DNA of 16,202 bases from JABWBR01 sp036741235 (GTDB taxonomy: Bacteria; Bacteroidota; Bacteroidia; Chitinophagales; Saprospiraceae), in assembly GCA_036741235.1 (NCBI GenBank), contig DAINSQ010000109.1:1-16202 (forward strand). The letters are read 5' to 3'. The notes under the pieces were generated by a model. That model saw only the letters and a list, made by a program, of their open reading frames with translations. It was not told the origin of the DNA and did not search any database. This document shows positions 7,892 to 16,130 of the stretch, piece after piece. A program made the translations under genes and the position numbers. The stretch's first letter is position 1, and each line of letters opens with the position of its first letter.

Positions 7892-8806
7892 TTATTTCCA
7901 AATAGAAAACTGGTAGGTTATTCCGCCGCTCAAGACCAGCGATTGGCCCATGTTTCGGCCGGCAAGTACGTACCCGCCATAGATCGTGGCGCCGAATCCC
8001 TTACCCGACAAAGGGTAGTATTGCACTCCGCCGCCGAGGCGGGTAAAGTTCATTTTGTTGGATGGGAAAGGCATGTCTTGCCTGCGAATGTCAAAACCGC
8101 CAATGGTGTATAATCCGTCAAGGGCAATTTCGGCTTTGAGGGAATTGCTTTTATTCCACCAGCCTATGGCGCCCCCGTAGTCGAGGGCATTGGGCATATC
8201 GACGATGTCGGTGTAGTAGTCTTGGGTGGTGTAGTAATAGTCGCGTTCAATTTGGGTATTCCCACGCAGGTGGTAGCCCGATTGTGCTCGTACGTACCAG
8301 CCTTTCCATTGGTACAAGGCAATAGCGCGCAGCGAGGCGTCGGTGCAGCCGATTCCCAGGCTAAATGGCTGGTAATCAGCCAGGTAATTAGAGGCTGGCA
8401 GTGTAAAGCCGGCTGTAGCGTACAGGTTAAACCGGCTTGAGCCGGCGTTCCATTCGAAAGCTGTTGCTTTTACCCACAGTCCGGCATCTTGAATACCGCT
8501 GACCCCGCGCAGTTGCCCGGCGCTGGCTTGTGTGCGCATCCAGGGTAATCCTGCGATAACGTTAATGCGGTCGGTAATACCTAGTGCAAACATGGGCATT
8601 ACGGTTTGGCGCGTAAACGTGCCGATATTGCCATTTTCGCGTTTGAGTGTTCCCTCCCAGTATTCGTTCCAGGTGTCGTGGGTGTATATAGCAGCCAGGC
8701 AAATCTGGCCTTTCTGCATCATGATAGCATCGGAGGGCGTTTGCGCTTGTACGCAATACGCCACAGACAGCGCAACGGCTGTCGCCATTAGCTTAAGGTT
8801 AGTCAT
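7892..8806 (-). CDS. Outer-membrane beta-barrel protein, transporter-like, function unknown
   Basis: A 304-residue protein with a Sec signal peptide (likely cut after Ala21, VQA|Q). The remainder alternates polar and aromatic/hydrophobic residues in short stretches separated by Gly/Asn turns, and it ends in ITYQFSIWK, typical of outer-membrane barrels. Phrases such as GITDRINVIAGLPW and a closing VLSGGITYQF resemble the broad group annotated as phenol-degradation/MetA-like or transporter-like barrels; this resemblance is from memory and weak. It is followed after 31 bases by the PAP2-family lipoprotein and preceded, beyond a hairpin, by the 166-residue membrane protein. A joint role with the PAP2 enzyme is inference from co-orientation and spacing. 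Confidence 0.8.
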   Translation of the reverse strand: MTNLKLMATAVALSVAYCVQAQTPSDAIMMQKGQICLAAIYTHDTWNEYWEGTLKRENGNIGTFTRQTVMPMFALGITDRINVIAGLPWMRTQASAGQLRGVSGIQDAGLWVKATAFEWNAGSSRFNLYATAGFTLPASNYLADYQPFSLGIGCTDASLRAIALYQWKGWYVRAQSGYHLRGNTQIERDYYYTTQDYYTDIVDMPNALDYGGAIGWWNKSNSLKAEIALDGLYTIGGFDIRRQDMPFPSNKMNFTRLGGGVQYYPLSGKGFGATIYGGYVLAGRNMGQSLVLSGGITYQFSIWK

Positions 8807-8839
8807 TCCAATTGGGTGTTAAATAGTAAAAAATGCGAA

Positions 8840-8872
8840 TCCGCAGCGACGGTTATCTCACATCGTTGCGGA
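8840..8872 (-). terminator. Hairpin with U run after the 166-residue protein gene
   Basis: TCCGCAACGA and TCGCTGCGGA (minus strand, 8872-8863 and 8849-8840) pair with one A-C mismatch around a 13-base loop; six T residues follow within a few bases in the minus direction. It lies 25 bases after the stop at 8898 and 33 bases before the barrel start, so it could end the upstream unit or reduce read-through into barrel-PAP2. Confidence 0.5.
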
Positions 8873-8897
8873 AGAATTAACAACTATAAAAAAGGTA

Positions 8898-9398
8898 TTA
8901 ACACCAGTTGGGTGGCGGAGTGGGAATGGCGAGAAAGGGTGAGGAAATCCCTTGCGGTTCGTACGCGCAAAGGGGGCCGTGCACGGGCGTGTTGGGACTT
9001 AGCCCGATGGGGTCGGCCACAATACATTCCTGGACGATACTTTTAACCAAAATAGCTTTGCCGGTAGTAGATACCGGCGTATGTCGGTGGGTTACCTTCT
9101 CTACGGTAGCGGCTTCTGACTCGTCGGCCCATTCAAAGTAGACCGTTTCGCCGTTAATTTCTTCAGAAAAAACGAAATCCTGGTAAATGGCGCCCTTGCG
9201 CAACAGCGAATCCTGATGCCGTATTTTGACCAATCCCGAGGCGCCTGTTTTTTCCTTTACGCGTTCAGCGATGCTTTGCTCCATCGCATTCATCTGGCGC
9301 TGCACCTCGACGTAGTGGTTCACTTGAAATACCAACACCCCGCCTATCCATTGGAATAGGACGATCGCAAGCAAAAACCATGTGCCGGCTGTTTTCAA
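8898..9398 (-). CDS. Small membrane-anchored protein of unknown function
   Basis: A 166-residue protein I do not recognise. Residues about 6-27 form one hydrophobic segment (FLLAIVLFQWIGGVLVF). A charged, probably helical stretch follows (about 28-55), then a mixed soluble region, ending in a Pro-rich tail (PTPPPNWC). The best start is the TTG at 9398: it gives a short positively charged N-terminus before the membrane segment, and no in-frame ATG precedes it. This suggests a periplasm-facing domain on a signal anchor. A perfect inverted repeat abuts the start codon. It lies between the T9SS propeller gene (92 bases upstream) and the barrel gene (91 bases downstream), all on one strand. Confidence 0.7.
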   Translation of the reverse strand: MKTAGTWFLLAIVLFQWIGGVLVFQVNHYVEVQRQMNAMEQSIAERVKEKTGASGLVKIRHQDSLLRKGAIYQDFVFSEEINGETVYFEWADESEAATVEKVTHRHTPVSTTGKAILVKSIVQECIVADPIGLSPNTPVHGPLCAYEPQGISSPFLAIPTPPPNWC

Positions 9399-9422
9399 TG
9401 CAATAAGGTGTTTGTTATTGCA
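9399..9422 (-). promoter_or_regulatory. Perfect 8-8-8 inverted repeat next to a TTG start
   Basis: TGCAATAA (9399-9406) and TTATTGCA (9415-9422) are exact inverted arms around eight bases, ending at the base just before the TTG start of the 166-residue gene. It could be an operator or an mRNA hairpin that masks the start. No protein is known to me for this site. Confidence 0.4.
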
Positions 9423-9490
9423 AAGAAAAGAAAAAAATGGAATGTATGACTGCGGCGTCGCAAAAAAATGGAATGGCCCATCTCACTTTT

Positions 9491-11044
9491 TTACTCCCCG
9501 ACCCTCAGTACCTTCTCCGCCTGCCACACCCGGCCCTCTGCCTCTAAGGCGATCAAGTACAAGCCCGGCGGAAAATCTGCGAGGTCTACCTGCGCCTGCT
9601 GGGCGCCCTGGGCGAGTGTCTGTTGCTGCACAGCCTGTCCGCGGGCATCCCACACCCTAAGCCGCGCCTGGCGCCAGGGTAAGGGCTGCTGAAAGACCAC
9701 CCGCATAGTACCTACACTCGGATTGGGCGCCACACTGAAAAATACGCTCGGAGCGTTATGCGCCACCGGGCTCTCCGGCTCCAATATGTCAGTAATGACA
9801 ATGGTGTCGCTGACACAGTCGGGAGTAAAACACCCGGTGCTGTCGAGGTGGACCAGCCAGACGCTGCCGTCAGGGATGGGTATACCATTCAGCGTATCCT
9901 GTAAAAATAGCCGGCCTATAGCAGTAATCCCTCCATCAGGGCTTTCTACTACTTCGTAAAAGTCAAAAATGGTATAAGGAGATAAAGTCGAGGAATAATA
10001 TTTTTCCCAAAGCAGTTCTCCCTGGGGATTAAGTCGGAATAACCAGGCCTCTTGGTAGTTCAAATTTACTATGCCACAACCAATGATATCTCCGTTAGTT
10101 GCTATGGTAATATCTCTGATCTCACTTATCATTGGCTTCAAGAAATAATATTCCCATTCCACTTGTCCAGTTGTATTGTCTATTTTGTAGATAATCGGAT
10201 TGCTATTAGAAACTGGCAAACCTGAAGTGTCACGACACCAGGTTGCAATCAGATCGCCGTTAGAGTAGGCTTTTGTTACCACACCGCAATCGCCGGCTGA
10301 CCAAAAGGTTTGTCCTAAAAACCTGTTCCAGACCATATTACCGAGCGAATCTGTTTTAGCCAAAGCGGCTTTGTACTGGCTATTATTATTGTTGTTATAT
10401 GGCTTGAAAGTATAGGCCACGGCTATTTCATCATTGGGTAAAACCTGAATGTTGCCGGGATAGTGGTACTGATAGCCGGTTTCCAAAGGCTGTTCCCAAA
10501 TCGCTTCTCCTCCGGGAGTGATTTTTTGGAGGATGATTTCGCTGTACTGCCCATACACGCCGCCTATTATGTCCATGATATAATTGCCATCGAATGTGGG
10601 CTCCATTTCATTAGAAGAATCTTTATTTTGATCGTCGTAATCTACGACCCATAAGCTATCTCCTACGGCGCTGATTTTCATTAAAAAAGGTTTATAGCTT
10701 TGTGTGGTATCAACCCAAGCTGTTCCCACCAGGAGATATCCGTCTTCCGCATTCCTCAGGGCGTCAGTAATGGCAAAAGCATTGGGGTAAGTATGAAAGA
10801 TATCACTTCGCCACAGTTCCTCGCCATTCCAATCGGTTTTGAGCATAGCGGAGCATCTTAATTGGTTGCCAAAGCAAAGGCCGCCTATAGTGATGAGGTA
10901 GCCATCTGAGTCTTCGAATATCCGAAATCCATTATCACCTGCATTGTCAATGAAATTATAGATTTTCTCAAAAGGATTGATTTGTTGAGCAAAGCCGGCT
11001 TGGATTGCGGTAAATACTATAATAAAGGGAATGGTATATTTCAT
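9491..11044 (-). CDS. Secreted beta-propeller-like protein with T9SS type A sorting domain
   Basis: A 517-residue protein from the ATG at 11044, chosen because it begins a clean signal peptide (MKYTIPFIIVFTAIQAGFA, cut before Gln20); the frame opens 23 codons earlier, but those codons overlap the upstream hairpin and contain no signal. The body repeats a pattern of NGD/PDG turns followed by GxxxW (GEELW, GDSLW, GEAIW, GNMVW, GQVEW, GELLW), at least six blade-like units and typical of PQQ/kelch-like propellers. The last 85 or so residues, from VAPNPSVGTM to KVLRVGE, are a type IX secretion C-terminal sorting domain, so the protein should cross the outer membrane and be anchored or released. 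The sorting domain is clearly more GC-rich than the body. Ligand or activity is unknown. Confidence 0.87.
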   Translation of the reverse strand: MKYTIPFIIVFTAIQAGFAQQINPFEKIYNFIDNAGDNGFRIFEDSDGYLITIGGLCFGNQLRCSAMLKTDWNGEELWRSDIFHTYPNAFAITDALRNAEDGYLLVGTAWVDTTQSYKPFLMKISAVGDSLWVVDYDDQNKDSSNEMEPTFDGNYIMDIIGGVYGQYSEIILQKITPGGEAIWEQPLETGYQYHYPGNIQVLPNDEIAVAYTFKPYNNNNNSQYKAALAKTDSLGNMVWNRFLGQTFWSAGDCGVVTKAYSNGDLIATWCRDTSGLPVSNSNPIIYKIDNTTGQVEWEYYFLKPMISEIRDITIATNGDIIGCGIVNLNYQEAWLFRLNPQGELLWEKYYSSTLSPYTIFDFYEVVESPDGGITAIGRLFLQDTLNGIPIPDGSVWLVHLDSTGCFTPDCVSDTIVITDILEPESPVAHNAPSVFFSVAPNPSVGTMRVVFQQPLPWRQARLRVWDARGQAVQQQTLAQGAQQAQVDLADFPPGLYLIALEAEGRVWQAEKVLRVGE

Positions 11045-11079
11045 TATCAATCGGTTTGATTTGTGAGAAATAATAAATA

Positions 11080-11111
11080 GGGAATAGGAACCTCCACAGG
11101 TTCCTATTCCC
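11080..11111 (-). terminator. Strong intrinsic terminator of the large T9SS gene
   Basis: GGGAATAGGAACCT (11080-11093) and AGGTTCCTATTCCC (11098-11111) are perfect 14-base inverted arms around a four-base loop. On the minus strand the hairpin is followed by TATTTATTATTTCTC, a U-rich tail. It lies 18 bases after the stop of the 1155-codon frame and only 35 bases before the ATG of the propeller gene. Confidence 0.85.
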
Positions 11112-11129
11112 ATGTTGACATAAATGTCC

Positions 11130-14100
11130 TTAGTGTTGGATGATTACTTTAGCTGCAAGTATAGCCCCACCGTTGGTATATCTTAGGAGATACACTCCAT
11201 CGGGCAGTTCGCCAATTTGCCAGGTGGTGGATGGGCCTGTGAGAGCAGTGGTGCGAATCAACTGCCCTTTCAGGTCATACAGTTCGAGGCGACCTTCCTG
11301 TTGCTCAGAGACGATAATGCCTGCAGGAAGGATAACCTCAACTTGTCCCTGCGTTGGATTGGGTTGTACTTTCAACTCGGTAGGCAGCAGTGGTTGTGCC
11401 TCTATCAGCTGCGGCCTGATCAGGCTTTCTTCTTCTTCGGGCAGTTGCAGGGCAAAGGTGTCGCCTCGCAGCAGAATAAGGAGTGCCTGGGCATAAGCGG
11501 CTTCGGGAGAAACCTTGGCGGCTATCTCCTCCAGGTCTTCGGCATCCGTTCTTTCCAGTTCGTAGTTGTTGCCCTCGTCTAAGCGATCGATATTGATCTG
11601 TTGCAGCGTTTTATAGTCACCTGCTGGCAAGGTATTGAGCAGAGTCTGTGCAGTAGTCAGATCGAGGGTGTAGAGTTTCAGTCCGATGCGCTTTTTTACC
11701 TCCCCTTCGTTCATCAGCAAGGTATCGGCGGCGCCGAATTCGAGTTTATCGATGTGGTCTTTCACCATAGCATCAATCGCGCCGCTTCGCCGGCGTTCCA
11801 GGTCGCTCAGTTCGCTTTGCAGGATTTCCATAGTGGAAACGCCTTGAGTTTCCCGCAGGTATTCTATCTGCGCATAAGCCGGAGCGGAAAGCTCTGCTTC
11901 GGCAAGGGCCATCAGGGTAAAGGCCAGGGGAGCGTTGATGGTAGCTAAACTGTCTTTTTTACCCGTAGTCATACCGCTTTCGAGCAGGGCTTCGAGGACT
12001 TCGTTTGACAGGTAGGGGCTGGCCGTGCGCAGGTCATTGAAAGTTTGGGTAGCATTGGGGTCGGTGGCGATGGCATACAGCAGTCCTTCCGTGTCTCCGT
12101 CGTCGATCAAGGCCCGGCGGTTGGCGATTTCGGTGTTGAGGGTGTCTAAACAACCCAAAGACATGCAGGGGGCTTCGGGGGCCAGGTCGCCCACGCCGGA
12201 CAGGTCTAGACAGCCGTCGTCGTAATCACTCAATGACAATTGCTGCGGATCATTGTAAAAATGATTGGGATTACCGCTACTGCAATTTGTCAGCAAAAGG
12301 TCACAGCGCGGTACCAGATCGGGGTAGGTGCTAGTGATATTTGGCCCGGGGGGATAATAAAAGAACTGTTGTGTTGAAAACAAGTCTGCTGTGATATGGT
12401 CATCTCCTGAAAACAGATTAAACACAGGATTGTCAATTTGCCCTTGGGCGCCGTTAATACTGCCGAAGGTTCCATCTATCTGCTGCAACAGGCGTACATC
12501 CCGGCTATCCTCTATATCAAAGGTCTCTTGTTTGAATTCCAGTCGATTATTATTACCCCAGGCCAGAATGCCATCATATTGGATAGCGCTGTATGTATTG
12601 CAAATTAAGTCTCCCAGGCTTATGGCACTTGTCTGATTTACAACAACCCCATACCAGTAATCGGTAAAGTTGTTTGCTTTTATATTATATCCGGAAGCGC
12701 CTAACAGGTAAGCGCCGACTAACCCCGTTGAAAAATCGTTGTTGCCGATGACCAGGCGTGGCGCACTGCGTGTCACTACGCCGTAGCTCAATTCATCCAG
12801 TGAATTGCCATTGGCAGATACATCTGGGTCGCCGATCAGCAGATTGTAAGGCATCATAGCGCCCGGCGTGTAATTGGCTTCTATGCCGACCGGACTATTG
12901 CTCAGCGTACATTTTTGAATTGTTGCCGAAAAATCAATACCCGTAATGCAGACCTGTTCCGAAGCCCGAAAGGTGCTGGTATTTATGCCGATGTCATCGC
13001 TGTCCCAAATGGACAAACCCACGGTGTTTTCATCGAAGAAACACTTGTAGAAATAACTGCGATTGGGATAAGGATTGGCCGGATTGGCAATACTGGGGTG
13101 GGGGAATTTCTGGATTCCCACTCCTTTGCCGTTGGCAAAAAAAGTCACCGGGCCATCTTCGTCATTGCCTTCGGCATAAATGATGCCGCCCCAATGCAGA
13201 CCCCAGTTTGCGCCGCCGCCATAAGGCTGCCAGTAAGGCCCCTGCGATTCGGTAGAAAGGGCGATAACCGCTTTGGATAAAATAGAGCCGTTGTTGATGT
13301 ATACCACGCCGTGTTCATTGTTACTTGCGGGATAGGTTCCTCCGGTAATGCCCGAATTACCCGAAGGATGCGCCAGGGCGCCGTTGCCCCATACTTCAAT
13401 ACCCCCCCAGCGACCGGTATCGCAACCCGAGGTGAGCGTGCTTTCGTTGATAATATCCAGCCTGGCGCCGCGCTCTACAAATATTTTGCATCCTTTGCCG
13501 ATCAGCAAAGTGGCGCCATCCACAATCAGTCGCGATCCCGCCCGAATAATGAGATGGTTGCCCAATACGGTAGTCGCATCCCAGGTTTGTTCGCCGTTAA
13601 TAAAGAGAAAATCCGCATCGTCGCAATCACAGGCTTGTTCTGCTACGATGGTCATACAGGATTCATCCATACACCCTTTGCTGTCGAGAATGGTGAGGCA
13701 AACCTCGTAAGTTCCCGCCTCATCGTATGTATGCGTCGGATTTTGAAGGGTGGAGTAATCGCCGTCGCCAAAATCCCAGCACCAGCTTTCTACGGTAACG
13801 CCGCCGGCTTCGACCGTGACATCCTCAAAATCGTAACTCAAGCTGCTTTGCAGGCTGGTCTGGAATGAGGCCTGCAGATCGGAGTAGGTACACAGACTGA
13901 TGCTGAAATTGTCCAGCAGCAGGAAATAAGTATTGGCAGCCTCATCATAAGAAATCGGAAAAACTACCAATTGGTCAGCCGTGCTGTTGTCGGGTACTTG
14001 AAAAGTAATATCTACCAGCGTCCAGGCGCCATAACTTTCGAAAGATGCTGAATAAACAAGGTCGCCGGGAGAAAGGGATAAACACAAACCCAGGTCGCTG

Positions 14101-14607
14101 GTGGTCGGCGCATTAGTCAAGCCGGAAGTGAAATAAACATTTAGCTCCAGCGGACTATCATACGGATAGGGTGAAACGGTAGAAGCGTAAAATTGGAAGC
14201 GATAGCTTAACCCAGGTATCAGGTCTATTTCCTGTACAATGGCTTCATGACGACATACTTCCGCTACCGGATCATTAAAAGCGGCGCACAGCGCAAAGTA
14301 ATCGCCTTGTTGTGGTGTGACAGTTGAAGAGCCTGAACTGCTAAATTCCTCAAAGATAGTTGGGGATTGACTAGCGGCAAACCAGTTATCGACGCAACCA
14401 TAAGCAAAGGCGTCAAGCGGGGCGGTACAGGGGTAATCCCCCGATTCAAAGCTGCCGTTGACTAAGACAGGTGAAGGCGGCAGGCACTGTGCGAGCAGGG
14501 TTTCAGGTCTCAAAGCGGTAAGATTAAGCAGTATAACAATTAAAATACAACAGGGGGGGGGGGGAGGTAAAACCCCGGTTGGAAAGCATACAATCAAGGT
14601 TTTTCAT
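11130..14607 (-). CDS. Large T9SS-secreted surface protein (PKD, beta-helix); start out of frame across a C12 tract
   Basis: The open frame encodes 1155 residues from a TTG at 14597, but this start gives no charged signal N-terminus. The natural ATG is at 14607 (MKNLDCMLSNRGFTS...), one base out of frame, and as written it stops after 27 codons; 11 instead of 12 C in the tract at 14553-14564 would join it to the hydrophobic core ILIVILLNLTAL and the LLAQ cleavage site. The rest, numbered from the TTG: a jelly-roll-like N-terminal domain (about 43-235); a PKD domain (240-318, WDFGDGDYSTLQNPTHTY); a right-handed beta-helix (about 340-700) with repeated Gly/Asn turns; a Cys-containing linker (760-815); an alpha-helical region (815-1045); and a T9SS sorting domain (1072-1155, VQPNPTQG to AAKVIIQH). 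Likely a cell-surface adhesin or matrix protein; no catalytic residues are recognised. It is either phase-variable, switched off here, or affected by a homopolymer error. Confidence 0.85.
14553..14564 (-). repeat. Homopolymer C12 tract in the signal-peptide region (candidate phase switch)
   Basis: Twelve G on the plus strand are twelve C in the coding strand, about 43 bases after the ATG at 14607. It is the longest single-base run I see in the window. Length decides the frame: 8, 11 or 14 C join the ATG to the main frame, while 12 or 13 lead to early stops (after 27 codons for 12). Such tracts change length by slipped-strand mispairing. Confidence 0.8.
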
Positions 14608-14802
14608 GGCAATACAATTTTAAGCTGCCTCCTGTCAAGGAAGACAACTTGATGAAAAGGGTTGAAATAATATAGCGCGCTGAGTAGTTAACTACGGTCT
14701 TTCCGGAACGACTATCGCAATGTAATATATTTACAAGACAAACGCAAGCCGCAATATTGTTAAAGTCAGGAGTTTATTCTTAGCGCCTTCATACTTTACA
14801 TC
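14608..14802 (-). promoter_or_regulatory. Upstream region of the large T9SS gene, with a perfect 12-base palindrome
   Basis: This 195-base gap holds no gene. GTAGTTAACTAC at 14684-14695 is a perfect palindrome 77 bases before the ATG at 14607. A second dyad, TGTAA/TTACA at 14721-14735, lies further up. No exact TAnnTTTG box is visible on the minus strand and no clear hairpin follows the lipoprotein stop. Both dyads could be operators, but short palindromes also occur by chance. Confidence 0.3.
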
Positions 14803-16005
14803 TCAAATAAAAAAACGGCTTCGGCTCACTTTATCTTTCACCACAGGTTTCAGTCTTTCCGCGGCGGTAAGCAGCATAGCCTCGTCGGTAGGGAAGGGTA
14901 GGGGGCGGTTGCCCAGTCGCTGCGTTGTTTCCTTGCTCAGTGCCCGTTTATCGCCGGTAAAAGTTGATGCATAGTTTTCAAACAGCGCATCGGCAGCGAT
15001 AGGTTGGCTGTCGAGTAATTCGCGGCTGTGTGTGTCGTAGAAGTCGATTTTTCCGGCCACCGTAGCGGCTTTAAATTGGTAAGTTTCGAAGACGCGGGCG
15101 CGAATCAGCACTTTTTTGGGTACTTTGATGTCATTGCCCAGGCTGTCTTTCATCACATTGCCCCGGCTGTCGAGTACATATTCAAAGCCTTCTTCAATTT
15201 CTTTGACTTCCTCAAATTCGCGTTCTTTGACCAGTGCCGGTTGAACCTGGATATTGGTAATACGCATCATGACATGATAGTCGATGGACGTTGAGCTGTT
15301 TTTGCGGTTGTAATAAACGGTCCACTCGGTATTAAGATCTTTGACGCCCATGCTGGTGACAATTTCCTCGAAATCGCTGGGAAGCACTACCGGCGCTTCG
15401 TTTTCTATGGTGAGTAAAACGCGGACAGTGCCCAGGCTGCGGGCTTCCTGCATCAGGTCGCGGCGGTCTTTATAATCCTGAAAATACTCGGTGATTTTGC
15501 CGAATTCGTTATAAGCCGCGCGTGCTGACGACTTGCTGCCCCGTCTGCCTTCTTCCAGCAGTTGTTTGCCGCGGTCGTAGTGGTGGGCTGCGGCATTTTC
15601 CCGGGCTTCCCGTTCCAGGTCGTTGGTGCGCACAAATCGGAATTCCGCTTTGACGCCGTTTTCATCCACCAATGGCAATAAGGGGCTGATAAGATCTTGC
15701 CTGCGGCGAATACGCTGGTAAATATCGTTGATGCGGGCCCAGTTTTCCGGGCGGTTTTCGCTTTTGAGCCGGTCAGCCTCTTTCATGTCGCGCTCTGTAG
15801 CACGGGTAAAGGCTTCCTCTAATGCCTGTACGTGCTCGGCCTTTTTCTTCTTCTTGCCGGCCAGTTTGGAGACCATCATGGAAATGGCGTCGTCGTATTG
15901 GCCGGTGTCAATCAGTTTTTGCGGTGATGAACAAGCGCCCAGCAATGCAATGCATACAATAATGGCGGTCTTCGCTCCAATGCCCAGGTGTTTGATGGTA
16001 TTCAT
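14803..16005 (-). CDS. Lipoprotein of unknown function with helical N-terminal and beta-rich C-terminal region
   Basis: A 400-residue protein with a clear lipoprotein signal (AIIVCIALLGAC, Cys25 followed by SSPQ). Residues about 28-190 are charged and helical: LIDTGQYDDAISMM resembles the first helix pair of a TPR-like repeat, and a run of five Lys (51-55) follows. Another repeat-like stretch is YDRGKQLLEEGRR near 143-155. Residues about 190-380 look like beta strands (VRVLLTIENEAPVVLP, DYHVMMRITNIQVQP, VLIRARVFETYQF). The C-terminus is basic (KDKVSRSRFFI). I recognise no catalytic motif. It probably sits in the periplasm-facing envelope; a scaffold or assembly role is possible but not shown. 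The ATG at 16005 gives a standard signal. Its leader holds short tandem and inverted repeats. Confidence 0.85.
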   Translation of the reverse strand: MNTIKHLGIGAKTAIIVCIALLGACSSPQKLIDTGQYDDAISMMVSKLAGKKKKKAEHVQALEEAFTRATERDMKEADRLKSENRPENWARINDIYQRIRRRQDLISPLLPLVDENGVKAEFRFVRTNDLEREARENAAAHHYDRGKQLLEEGRRGSKSSARAAYNEFGKITEYFQDYKDRRDLMQEARSLGTVRVLLTIENEAPVVLPSDFEEIVTSMGVKDLNTEWTVYYNRKNSSTSIDYHVMMRITNIQVQPALVKEREFEEVKEIEEGFEYVLDSRGNVMKDSLGNDIKVPKKVLIRARVFETYQFKAATVAGKIDFYDTHSRELLDSQPIAADALFENYASTFTGDKRALSKETTQRLGNRPLPFPTDEAMLLTAAERLKPVVKDKVSRSRFFI

Positions 16006-16019
16006 GGTGTTTTTCGTTT

Positions 16020-16130
16020 TCTGTTCTCTGTTCTCTGTTCTCTATTTGTTTATAGGTTTATTAGGTTTATAGGTTTATGGGTTATGGGTTATGGATTTAT
16101 GGGTACAATCTTATTCATAAACCTATAAAC
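16020..16130. repeat. Intergenic cluster of short tandem and inverted repeats
   Basis: Three tandem copies of TCTGTTC occupy 16020-16040. GTTTATAGGTTTAT follows twice (16048-16061 and 16065-16078), then degenerate copies of GGGTTAT/GGATTTAT. CATAAACCTATAAAC at 16116-16130 is the exact reverse complement of 16065-16079, giving a 15-base stem across a 36-base loop. The cluster lies just upstream of the 400-residue lipoprotein gene, so it is in its leader or promoter region. Like the dnaA-PAP2 hairpin, it is built from repeated 7-base words. Confidence 0.6.

Noticed and set aside
9491..11113. Start of the propeller protein at 11113
   Set aside because: The extra 23 codons run through the terminator hairpin and give no signal peptide, whereas the ATG at 11044 gives a clean one.
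13311..13868. 185-codon open frame on the plus strand inside the large T9SS gene
   Set aside because: It is antisense to the PKD/beta-helix coding region and its peptide shows no recognisable feature.
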